From assembly GCF_000166295.1 (NCBI RefSeq), contig NC_017506.1, forward strand, positions 2,666,001 through 2,730,000: DNA of 64,000 nt. The letters are read 5' to 3'. Shown one piece after another: positions 30,397 to 39,999 of the stretch. This DNA comes from Marinobacter adhaerens HP15. GTDB lineage: Bacteria; Pseudomonadota; Gammaproteobacteria; Pseudomonadales; Oleiphilaceae. The position numbers were made by a program, and so were the translations under genes. A model generated the notes under the pieces. That model ran no database searches and had not been told where the DNA came from. It was given only the letters and a program-made list of their open reading frames with translations. How positions within the stretch are numbered: position 1 is the stretch's first letter; each line of letters starts with the position of its first letter.

Positions 30397-31059
30397 ATGC
30401 CGGATTACCAACACCACTGGAAGGATGGCACACCCGTCCATCTGCCACTGGGAAAGATCGTCTGCATTGGTCGCAACTACGCCGAGCATGCCCGGGAGCT
30501 CAATAACCCGGTGCCGGATGAACCGCTGCTGTTCATCAAACCCGCAACCTCGGCGGTGCATATCACTCGTCCCCTGGATTTTCCAAGAGACCAGGGGGCG
30601 GTTCACTTCGAGACCGAACTGGCGGTTCTGATCGGTCGACCCTTGACCCGGGCTTCAGCCAGCGAAGCCAAATCCGCGATACTGGGCTACGGTCTGGCAC
30701 TGGACCTGACTCTGCGGGATCTCCAGGGCAAACTCAAAGAAAAGGGCCAGCCATGGGAAAGAGCGAAGGGGTTCGATGGTGCCTGTCCGCTTTCGCCGTT
30801 TGTCGCGGCCGATAAGTTTCCCGATGCCCCCATTCACTTCACAATGGACATTGATGGCAACCGCCAGCAAACCGGCGATACCGGCGATATGCTCAACCCC
30901 ATCATTCCCCTGATCGCTCACATCAGCAGCCAGTTCACTCTGCTGCCCGGCGATGTGGTGCTGACAGGAACACCAAAAGGCGTGGGCCCGCTGGTTTCTG
31001 GCCAGACCCTGTCGCTTGAACTGGAAGACCTGCTGTTCGTGGAGACCAAAGTGGTTTAA
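30397..31059 (+). CDS. fumarylacetoacetate hydrolase-family protein (YcgM-like)
   Basis: A 220-residue member of the FAH fold. The N-terminus GKIVCIGRNYAEHARELNN, the metal-binding glutamates in HFETELAVLIG, and LDLTLRDLQGKLKEKGQPWERAKGFDGACPLSPFV are typical of the YcgM/FAHD1 group, which includes acylpyruvate hydrolases and oxaloacetate decarboxylases. The exact substrate is not defined by sequence. AGGAGG lies just upstream of ATG 30397. It is in line behind apt with a short gap. Confidence 0.88.
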   Translation: MPDYQHHWKDGTPVHLPLGKIVCIGRNYAEHARELNNPVPDEPLLFIKPATSAVHITRPLDFPRDQGAVHFETELAVLIGRPLTRASASEAKSAILGYGLALDLTLRDLQGKLKEKGQPWERAKGFDGACPLSPFVAADKFPDAPIHFTMDIDGNRQQTGDTGDMLNPIIPLIAHISSQFTLLPGDVVLTGTPKGVGPLVSGQTLSLELEDLLFVETKVV

Positions 31060-31108
31060 CGTGCAGGGCCGGCTAAACCCAAATCCGGTCAAAGGCGTAC
31101 ATCTGTTT

Positions 31109-32416
31109 ATGGCAAAGAAACCGGTAACCTCCCGACGTGGTCGCTTCTTCAAACTCGCTGGCATGACTGCCTCTGTAGCAGGGCAATATGCCGGCCAGCG
31201 TGCGCGCCGCCTGTTCCGCTCAGAAAATGACGAGGGCGCGCAGAGCGAAAGCTACACACGCATGGCCGACCAGATCGCCGATACCCTGGGCGAGCTGAAA
31301 GGGGCGGTCATGAAAGTCGGGCAAATCGCTTCCCAGACCCAGGACTTTCTGCCCAAGGAATTCTCGGACGCGCTCGAGAAGCTTCAGAAAGAAGCCCCGC
31401 CCATGCCTTTTGAAGTCATCGTGGGGCAGATCGAATCGGAACTGGGCAAACCGGTCTCCGAGCTTTTCGAGTACCTGCAGGAGACACCCTACGCTGCGGC
31501 TTCCATCGGCCAGGTGCATCGCGCCAGACTCCACGATGGCACCGATGTCATTGTGAAAATCCAGTACCCCGGCGTGGACGAATCCTGCGATTCAGATCTC
31601 AAGCAACTGCGCATGGCACTGAGATTGGGCGGCCTGCTGAAAATGCCCAAGGAGTCGGTCGACCGGCTGTTCGCCGAAATCCGGGAGCGACTGAAAGAAG
31701 AACTGGATTACGAGAACGAAGCACGAAATATCGAACTCTTTCGGGAGTTTCACAAGGATCAGCCCTGGGTGCTCATCCCTTCCGTGGCGAAGAGCCACTC
31801 AACCCGACGTGTCCTGACGATGGAACTGGTTGAGGGAGATCACGTCAGCAAGGTTACGAGAGACCTGTACGACCAGGACACCATCAACCTGATAGGTCAC
31901 CGGATCTTCATGCTCATGGCGGACCAGCTTTTCCGTTTCCAGTGCATCCATGGCGATCCCCACGCCGGCAACTTCGCCTACCGGCCTGATGGCTCCATCG
32001 TGATGTACGACTTCGGCTGCGTAAAGAAGCTGAAACCGGAAATCATCGCCGCCTACCGCAACGCCCTGGTTTCTGCCCTCGAGGAAGACTACGAAGCGCT
32101 TGACCGTCATCTGATTGACCTGGGCGCGCGTGTCGGAAGCCAGCCAGCCGTGGATGAAGCCTACTACGCTATGTGGCGGGACATTCTGGTGGTGCCCTTC
32201 GAGGATCGGGAGGTGCCCTATAACTTCGCAGAAGCCGACATCCACAAGCGCGTGGCCGAGAAAACCAGCACCGTGTTCAAATACCTCGACTACTTCAAGC
32301 CGCCGGTGGAAAGCATCTTTATCGACCGGATGATTGCCGGTCATTACTGGATGCTGAAGCGGCTGGGTGTTCAGGCCGCGTTCAGGGAAGAACTGGAAAG
32401 GTACCTGAAAGCCTGA
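31109..32416 (+). CDS. ABC1/ADCK (UbiB-family) atypical kinase-like protein
   Basis: A 435-residue predicted kinase-like protein. Signature elements are KVGQIAS (KxGQ), the alanine-rich loop PYAAASIGQVHRA, LKEELDYENEARN, HGDPHAGNF and YDFGCVKKL. Members act in quinone or lipid metabolism. UbiB itself is about 545 residues with two C-terminal membrane helices; this protein lacks them, so it is a separate paralogue rather than UbiB. The start at ATG 31109 (MAKKPVTSRRGRFFKLAG) matches the family better than the upstream in-frame ATG at 31016, which lies inside the previous gene. It is convergent with the sirtuin gene, with 3 bases between stops. Confidence 0.85.
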   Translation: MAKKPVTSRRGRFFKLAGMTASVAGQYAGQRARRLFRSENDEGAQSESYTRMADQIADTLGELKGAVMKVGQIASQTQDFLPKEFSDALEKLQKEAPPMPFEVIVGQIESELGKPVSELFEYLQETPYAAASIGQVHRARLHDGTDVIVKIQYPGVDESCDSDLKQLRMALRLGGLLKMPKESVDRLFAEIRERLKEELDYENEARNIELFREFHKDQPWVLIPSVAKSHSTRRVLTMELVEGDHVSKVTRDLYDQDTINLIGHRIFMLMADQLFRFQCIHGDPHAGNFAYRPDGSIVMYDFGCVKKLKPEIIAAYRNALVSALEEDYEALDRHLIDLGARVGSQPAVDEAYYAMWRDILVVPFEDREVPYNFAEADIHKRVAEKTSTVFKYLDYFKPPVESIFIDRMIAGHYWMLKRLGVQAAFREELERYLKA

Positions 32417-32419
32417 ACC

Positions 32420-33097
32420 CTACAGGTAATGGGCAACCCATTCGGCAACCCCCTCGACGGCACCCTTGCGAATAAACCGGGCCCGTGACACTGACGCCGG
32501 CTCGCCCGGGTCAATCACGGTGATGGGGACATCTCTGTCCACTTCGTAAACCAGTCCTGCAGCCGGGTATACCTGCAGAGACGTTCCCACGATCAGCAGG
32601 TGATCGGCCGTGCGGACAACTTCGGCAGCCTTGTCCAGCATGGGCACTTCCTCGCCAAACCAGACAATATGAGGACGAAGCTGGGCGCCACGGTCGCAGG
32701 TGTCGCCCGCGTTAATATCACGATAACCGATGTCATAAACCAGCTCCGGATATTTTGAACTGCGCGCCTTGGTAAGCTCACCGTGAAGGTGAATGACGTT
32801 GCTCGCGCCACCCCGTTCGTGAAGATCGTCCACGTTCTGGGTGACCACGGTGACCCGGTAGCGCTGCTCAAGCTCCGCCAGCAGCTGATGGGCCCGGTTC
32901 GGCTGGGCAGAGGCGAGCTGGCGGCGTCGGTCATTGTAGAACCGCAGCACCAGCTCCTGATTGCGCGCAAACGCCTCGGGCGTAGCCACATCGTAGACGC
33001 TGTGCTGCTCCCACAACCCACCGTTGTCCCGGAAGGTGGAGAGACCGCTTTCGGCGCTTATGCCCGCGCCTGTCAGCACTACGATATGATCCTGCAT
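32420..33097 (-). CDS. Sir2-family NAD-dependent protein deacylase
   Basis: A 225-residue sirtuin. It has NAD-binding GAGISAESGLSTFRDNGGLW, TQNVDDLHERGG and the catalytic His in LHGELTKARS. FYNDRRRQ near residue 53 keeps the Tyr-x-x-Arg pair linked to desuccinylase activity in CobB/SIRT5 types. The zinc-binding cysteine set is missing: only one cysteine (DTCDRGAQLRPH) remains where E. coli CobB has several. The start overlaps the stop of the 2-hydroxyglutarate dehydrogenase gene as TGATG, so the two are translationally coupled. Confidence 0.88.
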   Translation of the reverse strand: MQDHIVVLTGAGISAESGLSTFRDNGGLWEQHSVYDVATPEAFARNQELVLRFYNDRRRQLASAQPNRAHQLLAELEQRYRVTVVTQNVDDLHERGGASNVIHLHGELTKARSSKYPELVYDIGYRDINAGDTCDRGAQLRPHIVWFGEEVPMLDKAAEVVRTADHLLIVGTSLQVYPAAGLVYEVDRDVPITVIDPGEPASVSRARFIRKGAVEGVAEWVAHYL

Positions 33098-34500
33098 CAG
33101 TCGAAAATCTTGCCCGGGTTCATGATTCCGTTGGGATCGAATACCTGCTTGATTCCCCTCAGGTAAGCGATTTCTGCCTCGCTACGGGTGTACTGCAGAT
33201 ACGGCTTCTTGGTCATACCCACGCCGTGCTCGGCAGACACGCTGCCCTGGTAGCGCTCGACAATCTCGAACACCCATTTGTTGACCTGTTGGCACTTCTC
33301 GAAGAAATCCTCGTTGGCCATGTCCTCTGGCTTGAGGATATTCAGGTGCAGGTTGCCATCGCCGATGTGCCCGAACCAGATAATCTCGAAATCCGGATAG
33401 TGCTCGGTGACCACGGCATCAATTTCCTGCAGGAAGCCCGGCACCTTGGATACGACCACGGAAATATCATTCTTGTAGGGCGTGCGGGGCGCGATGGACT
33501 CGGAAATGCGCTCGCGCAGCTGCCAGAGGTTCTGGGCCTGGGTTTCGCTCTGGCTGATCACGCCATCCAGCACCCACCCGTTCTCCACGCATTGTTCAAA
33601 CAGAGCCATGGCATCGTCCATCACCTGATCGGAGACAGATTCGAACTCCAGCAGCGCATAATACGGCGCCTCGGTTTCAAACGGCGCCTGAACCTGACCG
33701 TGGGCCAGCACGTGTCCCATGGCTTGATGGGAGAAAAACTCGTAGGCGGTGAGATCAATCTTTTTCTGGAAAGTCTGCAGCACATCCATGGTGTTGGTCA
33801 GGTCATTCAGACCCAGCACCAGCACCGTCAGGTTATCCGGCTTCCGGGACAATTTCATGGTGGCTTCGGTAATAAAGCCAAGTGTGCCCTCAGCGCCGAT
33901 GAACAGATGACGCAGATCGTAACCCGTGTTGTTCTTCTCAAGATCCTTGTTCAGATCCAGAATATCGCCCTTGCCGGTCACGACCTTGAGGCCGGCAACC
34001 CAGTCCCGGCTCATACCATAGCGAATTACCTTGATACCGCCGGCGTTGGTGGAGAGGTTGCCACCGAGCTGGCTGGAACCGGCGGAGGCAAAATCAACCG
34101 GATAGTAAAGACCGTTGTCTTCAGCACAATTCTGCAACTGCTCGGTCACAACACCGGCCTGACACCGAACCGTCCTGTCGCTGGCATTGAAGTCCAGAAT
34201 CTGGTTCATGTTGTCGAACGCCACAACCACCTCACCATTGGCGGCCACAGCACCGGCACTCAGACCTGTCCGGCCGCCAGAGGGCACCAGTGCCACCTGA
34301 TTCTCGTTGGCGAACTTCACCAGCGCCTGCACCTGCTCGGTGGTCTTGGGCAACGCGATCGCCAGGGGCTTGGGCGGGTAGATCTTGGTCCAGTCCTTGC
34401 CGTAGGTATCCAGATCTGCCGGGTCGGTCAGCACCTTGCCGGGCGCGTCGCCGGTGGCCATCAGGTCTTTGAGAGAAGCAATGATCTGTTCAGAATTCAT
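33097..34500 (-). CDS. FAD-linked D-2-hydroxyglutarate/D-lactate dehydrogenase-type oxidoreductase
   Basis: A 467-residue PCMH-type flavoprotein of the GlcD/D2HGDH group. The FAD-binding half has VPSGGRTGLSAGAV and SAGSSQLGGNLSTNAGG. The C-terminal half has the metal-binding motifs FGHIGDGNLHLNIL and SAEHGVGMTKKPYL. It is divergent from serA. In Pseudomonas, SerA also makes D-2-hydroxyglutarate, and a D2HGDH coded next to serA recycles it to 2-oxoglutarate, which makes that activity the best guess. D-lactate dehydrogenase is the main alternative. The start is ATG 34500. The 190-base gap to serA must hold both promoters. Confidence 0.85.
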   Translation of the reverse strand: MNSEQIIASLKDLMATGDAPGKVLTDPADLDTYGKDWTKIYPPKPLAIALPKTTEQVQALVKFANENQVALVPSGGRTGLSAGAVAANGEVVVAFDNMNQILDFNASDRTVRCQAGVVTEQLQNCAEDNGLYYPVDFASAGSSQLGGNLSTNAGGIKVIRYGMSRDWVAGLKVVTGKGDILDLNKDLEKNNTGYDLRHLFIGAEGTLGFITEATMKLSRKPDNLTVLVLGLNDLTNTMDVLQTFQKKIDLTAYEFFSHQAMGHVLAHGQVQAPFETEAPYYALLEFESVSDQVMDDAMALFEQCVENGWVLDGVISQSETQAQNLWQLRERISESIAPRTPYKNDISVVVSKVPGFLQEIDAVVTEHYPDFEIIWFGHIGDGNLHLNILKPEDMANEDFFEKCQQVNKWVFEIVERYQGSVSAEHGVGMTKKPYLQYTRSEAEIAYLRGIKQVFDPNGIMNPGKIFD

Positions 34501-34690
34501 GAATTTTTCGGTCTCGTCAGGTTTGGGCCGGAGCATCCTGCAACAGGAATCACAGACAGTTGATTCAGGCAAACCGGCGCGCTGTGAAAATCTTTGTTTA
34601 TGGTATCATACCGCCCCTGTTCTGTGAGCCAGCCCTGACGATCACTGGCCACGGGTCATTTCACGTGACGAAAGGTTCGGAAGCAAGCCC

Positions 34691-35920
34691 ATGTCAAATA
34701 CGTCTCTTGAGAAGAGCAAAATCCGTATCCTGCTGCTGGAAGGCGTGCATCAATCTGCCATTGATACGCTGAATGCTGCGGGCTATACCAACATTGAGTA
34801 CCTGTCTCACTCGCTGGCCGAGGAAGAGCTGATCGAGAAGATTGCCGATGCGCACTTCGTCGGCATCCGTTCCCGCACCCAGCTGACCGAGAAAGTATTT
34901 GAAGCCGCCAAGAAGCTGGTGGCTGTGGGTTGCTTCTGTATTGGCACAAACCAGGTGGATCTGCAGGCGGCCACCCGACGCGGTATTGCCGTTTTCAATG
35001 CGCCTTTCTCCAACACCCGGAGCGTCGCGGAACTCGTTCTCGCCCAGGCCATTCTGCTCCTGCGCGGTGTCCCGGAGAAAAACGCCAAGGCCCATCGCGG
35101 CGAGTGGCTGAAATCCGCCAAGGACAGCTATGAAATCCGTGGCAAAAAACTGGGCATTATCGGCTACGGCAACATCGGCACCCAGTTCAGCGTCCTGGCC
35201 GAGGGCCTGGGCATGGATGTGTACTTCTACGATGTCGTCTCAAAACTGTCGATCGGCAACGCCACCCAGGTAGGTACGCTCCAGGAGCTGCTCAACATTG
35301 CCGATGTGGTCAGCCTGCACGTACCGGAAACCCCGGCCACCAAGTACATGTTCAAGGCCGAGCAGTTCGCCCAGATGAAACCCGGCAGCATTCTAATGAA
35401 TGCTTCCCGCGGCACCGTGGTGGACATCGACGCCCTGGCCGATGCTCTGGGCAGCGGTAAACTGCTGGGTGCTGCCATTGACGTATTCCCGGTTGAGCCC
35501 AAATCCAACGACGAGGAATTTGTCTCTCCGCTGCGGGAGTTCGACAATGTCATCCTGACCCCGCATGTTGGCGGCTCCACCATCGAAGCCCAGGCAAACA
35601 TCGGTCGGGAAGTGGCAGAAAAACTGGCCATGTACAGCGACAACGGCACGTCGGTTTCTTCCGTGAACTTCCCGGAAGTCGCTCTGCCGTCACACCCCAA
35701 TCAGCACCGTCTGCTGCATATCCACGAGAACGTTCCCGGCGTGATGTCAGAGATCAACCAGGTGTTTTCAGAGAATGGCATCAACGTTTGCGGCCAGTAT
35801 CTGCAGACCAAGGAAGACATCGGCTATGTTGTCGTCGACGTGAACAAAGAGTACGGCGAACTGGCGCAGGAAAAGCTGCTCAAAGTGAAAGGGACCATTC
35901 GCTGCCGCGTACTGTTCTGA
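34691..35920 (+). CDS. serA: D-3-phosphoglycerate dehydrogenase
   Basis: A 409-residue first enzyme of serine synthesis. The NAD-binding Rossmann motif is GIIGYGNIGTQ (about 155-165). Catalytic elements include NASRGTVVD and the LTPHVGGSTIEAQ histidine. The C-terminal ACT domain (about 335-409, HENVPGVMSEINQVFSENGINV) senses serine. Length matches the E. coli form. A strong bidirectional terminator follows. The divergent partner is the 2-hydroxyglutarate dehydrogenase described above. Confidence 0.95.
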   Translation: MSNTSLEKSKIRILLLEGVHQSAIDTLNAAGYTNIEYLSHSLAEEELIEKIADAHFVGIRSRTQLTEKVFEAAKKLVAVGCFCIGTNQVDLQAATRRGIAVFNAPFSNTRSVAELVLAQAILLLRGVPEKNAKAHRGEWLKSAKDSYEIRGKKLGIIGYGNIGTQFSVLAEGLGMDVYFYDVVSKLSIGNATQVGTLQELLNIADVVSLHVPETPATKYMFKAEQFAQMKPGSILMNASRGTVVDIDALADALGSGKLLGAAIDVFPVEPKSNDEEFVSPLREFDNVILTPHVGGSTIEAQANIGREVAEKLAMYSDNGTSVSSVNFPEVALPSHPNQHRLLHIHENVPGVMSEINQVFSENGINVCGQYLQTKEDIGYVVVDVNKEYGELAQEKLLKVKGTIRCRVLF

Positions 35921-35935
35921 TTAACGGCCAGATAT

Positions 35936-35967
35936 AAAAAAACCGGAGCCTGTGCTCCGGTTTTTTT
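35936..35967. terminator. strong bidirectional rho-independent terminator
   Basis: The stem ACCGGAGC (35942-35949) with GCTCCGGT (35954-35961) is flanked by seven A on one side and seven T on the other, so it can end transcription from both serA and the convergent OmpA-like gene. Confidence 0.9.
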
Positions 35968-35986
35968 ATGGCTGCGAACGCCCTGC

Positions 35987-36643
35987 TTACTGCATGGGCA
36001 CCAGCGTCAGCTCAACACGACGGTTCTGCTCACGGCCGGCCGCGGTATCATTTGAGGCAACCGGGTAGCGTTCGCCGTAGCCAACAGCACGGGTACGCTT
36101 CGGCTCAATACCCTGGTTCAGGAGGAAGTCACGCACAGATGAGGCGCGACGCTCACTGAGCAGCTGGTTGTAGCTGTCAGAGCCGGAGCTGTCGGTATGC
36201 CCCTCAATCTGGATGATGGTCTTGTCATACTCCTTCAGTACCAGAGCCACGGATTCCAGTGTTCCGCTGAATGACGGCTTGATGCTCGATTCATTCAGAT
36301 CAAAGGTGATATTGCCTGGCATCACCAGTTCAATCTCATCGCCGTTGCGCACCACGCGAACACCAGTGCCCTCCAGCTTGCGACGCAGCTCGGCTTCCTG
36401 TTTGTCCATGTAGTAACCAACGCCACCGCCAATGGCCGCGCCGCTGGCCGCACCAATCAGGGCACCTTTTCCGCGGTCACTCTTGCTGGAGGTTGCCGCA
36501 CCGATAGCCGCACCGCCAATAGCGCCGATGATGCTTCCCTTGGTCGCATTCGAAGTTTTCTCTTCACCGGTGTAGGGGTCGTAGGTCATACAACCGCCGA
36601 GACCGAAAGTTGCCACCATAAATACAAGAATCATCTTCTTCAC
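35987..36643 (-). CDS. OmpA-family lipoprotein (YiaD-like)
   Basis: A 218-residue outer-membrane lipoprotein. The signal ends in LGGC (Cys18). A glycine-zipper region (about 38-80, with GAIGGAAIGAATSS and GAASGAAIGGGVGYY) comes next, then an OmpA-like peptidoglycan-binding domain (about 110-215) with IQIEGHTDSSGSDSYNQLLSERRA and GREQNRRVEL. It probably anchors the outer membrane to peptidoglycan. It starts with GTG 36643, preceded by AGGAGAAAGCT. Similar proteins are YiaD of E. coli and Pal-like lipoproteins. Confidence 0.9.
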   Translation of the reverse strand: MKKMILVFMVATFGLGGCMTYDPYTGEEKTSNATKGSIIGAIGGAAIGAATSSKSDRGKGALIGAASGAAIGGGVGYYMDKQEAELRRKLEGTGVRVVRNGDEIELVMPGNITFDLNESSIKPSFSGTLESVALVLKEYDKTIIQIEGHTDSSGSDSYNQLLSERRASSVRDFLLNQGIEPKRTRAVGYGERYPVASNDTAAGREQNRRVELTLVPMQ

Positions 36644-36681
36644 AGCTTTCTCCTGTGCCTGGTTTCTTCAGCCAACCCGGT

Positions 36682-37689
36682 TTAACGGGTCTTTTCCGCC
36701 GAGTTCGTGAATGTATCAATAATGGTATTGAATACGGTTGCCTGCAAATCCTGAGCTTCGTTCACAAGATGATGACGTCCGTCAGGGATTTTCCGTTCCT
36801 CAACCGAGGAAAATTTATTCCGGATAATACGCAAATTGTGTTGCCAGTCGACGGTCAGATCCTTCTCACCTTGCACGACGGTCACCGGAAAGTCGACCGG
36901 CCGCGCAGATTCGATATGGGGGACCCATTTTCGGAGTGCACTCACCCAGTCGACATGCACTGCCCTCGCCTGAAGCGGGTCGTACTCCCGCAAGAACCTG
37001 AGGAAACGACCGTTGCCACTGTTCTCTGCAAATACCCTGCGCCAGCGGGAAATAAACGGCTTCACCATGCTATGCAGTATTTTTGCGCCCAACCAGCCGG
37101 CCGGCCTCACCAGGGGCGCCAGAAGCACCACTTTCCGGAAGTCGGAGGTTTTCTGGCTGTGCTGGTTGGACAACAGATAATCAATCAGGATCGCTCCACC
37201 GGTGCTCTGCCCAACCGCGAACCAGGGCTGACGCAACTTGTCCCTGACCTGAGCCATCACGTCTGACAGAACGCCCTGATACTCAAGAAAACTGCCAATG
37301 GCTGCGGGCGTGCCGCTGGAAAGGCCATGGCCGGGCTGATCGTAGGCCAGCACATCAAACCCGGCTCCCAGGCACCGATCGATCAACTGACTGTACAACC
37401 CGACGTGGTCGAAATAGCCGTGCAGAATGAACACCGTTCCACGCTCTGTTGACTGGTCCGGCAATCGGAAATAATGCACCATGACTTCATGACCGCAGGC
37501 TTTGACGTAACCCTGATGATAAGCAACGTCCGGATGTTCCACCCAGAGATCCAGCCCATAAAAACGACAATAGGCCACCATTTCATCACTAAGATCACGC
37601 GAGCAGGTCGGGTCGAAGGGTTCGAGTCTGTCCAGAAGTGAGTGCCTGTCCCAATCCGGTATTTCTATGGTATCCGTTTTCCAGTACAC
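36682..37689 (-). CDS. alpha/beta hydrolase, monoacylglycerol lipase/lysophospholipase-like
   Basis: A 335-residue alpha/beta hydrolase. Oxyanion segment ILHGYFDHVGLY, DQPGHGLSSG, nucleophile elbow GQSTGG (Ser near residue 165), acid near VQGEKDLTVDW, and His in DGRHHLVNE are visible. The pattern resembles PldB/MGL-type serine hydrolases acting on lysophospholipids or monoacylglycerols. No signal peptide is seen. The start GTG 37689 lacks a clear ribosome site, and a later start is possible but would remove part of the conserved N-terminal extension. It lies 38 bases downstream of the OmpA gene start on the same strand and is divergent from the esterase gene at 37784. Confidence 0.8.
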   Translation of the reverse strand: MYWKTDTIEIPDWDRHSLLDRLEPFDPTCSRDLSDEMVAYCRFYGLDLWVEHPDVAYHQGYVKACGHEVMVHYFRLPDQSTERGTVFILHGYFDHVGLYSQLIDRCLGAGFDVLAYDQPGHGLSSGTPAAIGSFLEYQGVLSDVMAQVRDKLRQPWFAVGQSTGGAILIDYLLSNQHSQKTSDFRKVVLLAPLVRPAGWLGAKILHSMVKPFISRWRRVFAENSGNGRFLRFLREYDPLQARAVHVDWVSALRKWVPHIESARPVDFPVTVVQGEKDLTVDWQHNLRIIRNKFSSVEERKIPDGRHHLVNEAQDLQATVFNTIIDTFTNSAEKTR

Positions 37690-37783
37690 GTAGAGTTAAA
37701 CGCCTGTCATGAATGAGTTATCTATTTCGGGGTTTCAATCCTAACCTATAGCGGGCCTAACCCATAGCAGGGGAAAGACACAG

Positions 37784-38677
37784 ATGTTGCAACACGTTTT
37801 AGAGAGTGCGTTGCGCCAGACCATGAACCGGCTGGTCAGACCGGTTCTCAACCCGGCGGTACCGGTGCCACTTCAGCGACGCATTGTGCGCCAGGCTTTT
37901 CGGAGTTCGACACCACCGAGAGGCGCGAAATTCGAGAACATAACCATTGGGGGAGTGCCAGCAACCCGGACAACCTTCGGCAATGATCCCCGGGGCGCCG
38001 TTCTCTATCTCCACGGCGGAGGCTACATCATCGGGTCCTCAAGTACCCACCGTGGCATAACCGGGCATCTGGCGAAAACAACCGGCTGCGCCATCGTTAC
38101 GCCGGATTACCGGCTGGCGCCCGAGTTTCCGTTTCCCGCTGCGCTGGATGATGCCGAAGCCTGTTGGAACGGGCTTCTGGAGGCTGGCCTGAAACCGGAC
38201 CAGATTGCCGTCGCCGGCGATTCCGCTGGCGGGGGGCTCTCTGTTGCCCTGGCGATGCGACTGCGAGATAAGGGCCTGCAGCTTCCGGCTTCGCTGACGG
38301 CGTTTTCACCCTGGATAGACCTCACCCAGGAGCAGCTTTATGCGCCGGAAATTGAGCCGGTACTTCAGGCCAGCTGGACCAGCAAGGCCGCCAGGCTTTA
38401 CGCCGGAAAGGAACCCCTTACCAACCCGTTGATCTCGCCGATCTTCGGGGATTTAAGCGGCCTGCCACCCTTGTTGATCCAGGTAGGCAGCCAGGAAATC
38501 CTGCTGAACGACGCCGAACGGCTGGCCGAGGCCGCAAGCCGGAACGATGTGGAAACCCGCCTTGAGGTCTATAACAGTCTTTGGCACGTTTTCCAGGTAC
38601 ACAGTGGTCAGCTTGATCGAGCCACTGCCGCGTTGGAAACCGCAGGCGAACACATCAAACGTCATCTGGCAGACTGA
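37784..38677 (+). CDS. alpha/beta hydrolase of the HSL (family IV) esterase group
   Basis: A 297-residue esterase. It has the oxyanion motif [27 protein letters not shown], nucleophile GDSAGGGLS (Ser near residue 148), acidic [11 protein letters not shown] and His in LWHVFQ. These are hallmarks of hormone-sensitive-lipase-like carboxylesterases that cleave short acyl esters. GGGGAAAG lies upstream of ATG 37784. Its 3' end overlaps the convergent GIY-YIG gene by 23 bases. Confidence 0.9.
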   Translation: MLQHVLESALRQTMNRLVRPVLNPAVPVPLQRRIVRQAFRSSTPPRGAKFENITIGGVPATRTTFGNDPRGAVLYLHGGGYIIGSSSTHRGITGHLAKTTGCAIVTPDYRLAPEFPFPAALDDAEACWNGLLEAGLKPDQIAVAGDSAGGGLSVALAMRLRDKGLQLPASLTAFSPWIDLTQEQLYAPEIEPVLQASWTSKAARLYAGKEPLTNPLISPIFGDLSGLPPLLIQVGSQEILLNDAERLAEAASRNDVETRLEVYNSLWHVFQVHSGQLDRATAALETAGEHIKRHLAD

Positions 38678-38930
38678 GCTCGCCCCGGGCCAGGGCCTCT
38701 TTCCTGGGCCGGGGCCATTGCTTGATGCGCCACTCCAACCGTGAAGCCCGGCTTCTGTCTCCGGCTGGCGCGCTGAACACCAGTTCCAGTGGCCCCTTCC
38801 CCCTCAGACTACGCGCGCCCCGGGGAGCGCCTCCCTGATGTTCATTGAAACGCCGCTCAACGTCAGTGGTTATGCCGGTATAGAGCGAACCTCTGGCGGT
38901 TCGAACCATGTAGACAAACCAGTCAGCCAA
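38655..38930 (-). CDS. GIY-YIG domain protein (UPF0213/YhbQ-like)
   Basis: A 91-residue single-domain GIY-YIG nuclease-like protein. It has [18 protein letters not shown] (GIY and YIG equivalents), [24 protein letters not shown] and the helix [18 protein letters not shown]. Related proteins include YhbQ. The start appears to be TTG 38930, which overlaps the end of the upstream permease gene by 8 bases, with AGAGG about 10 bases before it, implying translational coupling. Its 3' end overlaps the esterase gene on the opposite strand. The biological role is poorly known. Confidence 0.8.
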   Translation of the reverse strand: MADWFVYMVRTARGSLYTGITTDVERRFNEHQGGAPRGARSLRGKGPLELVFSAPAGDRSRASRLEWRIKQWPRPRKEALARGELSLPDDV

Positions 38931-39828
38931 GGTTCAGGGCCTCTTCCCGATCCTTCACTTTTTTCTGCTGAATCCATAGCCCCATCATGATCAGAACCAG
39001 GCCAATGTATGTGGAGGGCAAGATATGCTCGCCCAGAATAAAGTAGATGAACACCAGCGAAAGGAACGGAGATATAAAAATCAGGTTGCTGACTTTCGAA
39101 GTATTCTCCGCTTTTTTCATGGCATAGGACCAGAGAACGAAAGCGATGCCCATCTCGAACACGCCTACATAGAGCGCTGCAGCCAGCGACGTGCCCGGAG
39201 CAAAACTGAGCCCCTCGGTCCACCAGCAAATCAGCAGAATCACCGGCAAACCGCATAGGAAATTCAGGAACAGTCCAACAACTGGGTCCCGGGTATCCCG
39301 TGTAGCAATGATCCAGTAAGACGCCCAGACCACCGTGCTACCGAGGGCGAGAGAAACCCCGAGCGGATCCTCGAAGCTCAGCGAAGTGACAGCCCCGCGG
39401 GTGGCAATCACCACGACCCCGGCATAACAGATCAGGCCCGCGACAATATCCAGTTTGCGTAGCCGGTGCCCCAGAAAGGGTACCGACATATAGGCCAGCA
39501 CCAGAGCCCAGGTGTAGTTCAGCGGTTGCGCTTCCTGGGCGGGTAGTCGGTCAAAGGCACCGAACAACAGGAAATAGTACAGACAGGGATTGATCAGCCC
39601 CATGCCAAAAGACTGGGCATACTGTTTGCGACTGAGCGAGAACACCAGGTGCCAGCGCCCCTGAAGCATCAGGATGACGGCCATCACAACCACCGACGCA
39701 CTGCACGCAATCAGCAGCATCTGAACGGGCGCGAGCTCTCTGAGCGAGAGCTTGAACGCGGTTGCCACAGTAGACCACAACAGCACCGTGCCAAGGCCAT
39801 AGAGCATCGCCTGCTTCTGGTTTGTCAT
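38923..39828 (-). CDS. EamA-family (DMT) permease
   Basis: A 301-residue inner-membrane protein with about ten helices in two EamA repeats. The N-terminus [19 protein letters not shown] and the C-terminal [34 protein letters not shown] are typical. It probably exports or imports a small metabolite; the substrate is unknown. The start is ATG 39828 (MTNQKQAML) with AGGAGG upstream. The downstream GIY-YIG gene overlaps its end. Confidence 0.87.
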   Translation of the reverse strand: MTNQKQAMLYGLGTVLLWSTVATAFKLSLRELAPVQMLLIACSASVVVMAVILMLQGRWHLVFSLSRKQYAQSFGMGLINPCLYYFLLFGAFDRLPAQEAQPLNYTWALVLAYMSVPFLGHRLRKLDIVAGLICYAGVVVIATRGAVTSLSFEDPLGVSLALGSTVVWASYWIIATRDTRDPVVGLFLNFLCGLPVILLICWWTEGLSFAPGTSLAAALYVGVFEMGIAFVLWSYAMKKAENTSKVSNLIFISPFLSLVFIYFILGEHILPSTYIGLVLIMMGLWIQQKKVKDREEALNLG

Positions 39829-39999
39829 TCCCGGCCTCCTGCCCAACACTGAAACTCCATGAACTGTCTCCTATATGCACTTGATCGTCTGGGTCGACAG
39901 TGTAATTCAATCCAACCCCGTAACCCACGGCAGTGCGCATTCTTGTGTTACCTTGTATGGCAATATCAACCAAGGATCGAGAAAACTGGAGTTCCCGTT

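Noticed and set aside
31109..32416. Calling the ABC1-family gene ubiB
   Set aside because: It is about 110 residues shorter than UbiB, lacks the two C-terminal membrane helices and is not beside ubiE or ubiJ.
33226..34563. 445-codon open frame on the plus strand
   Set aside because: Antisense to the FAD-linked dehydrogenase, whose motifs are clear; treated as a shadow frame.
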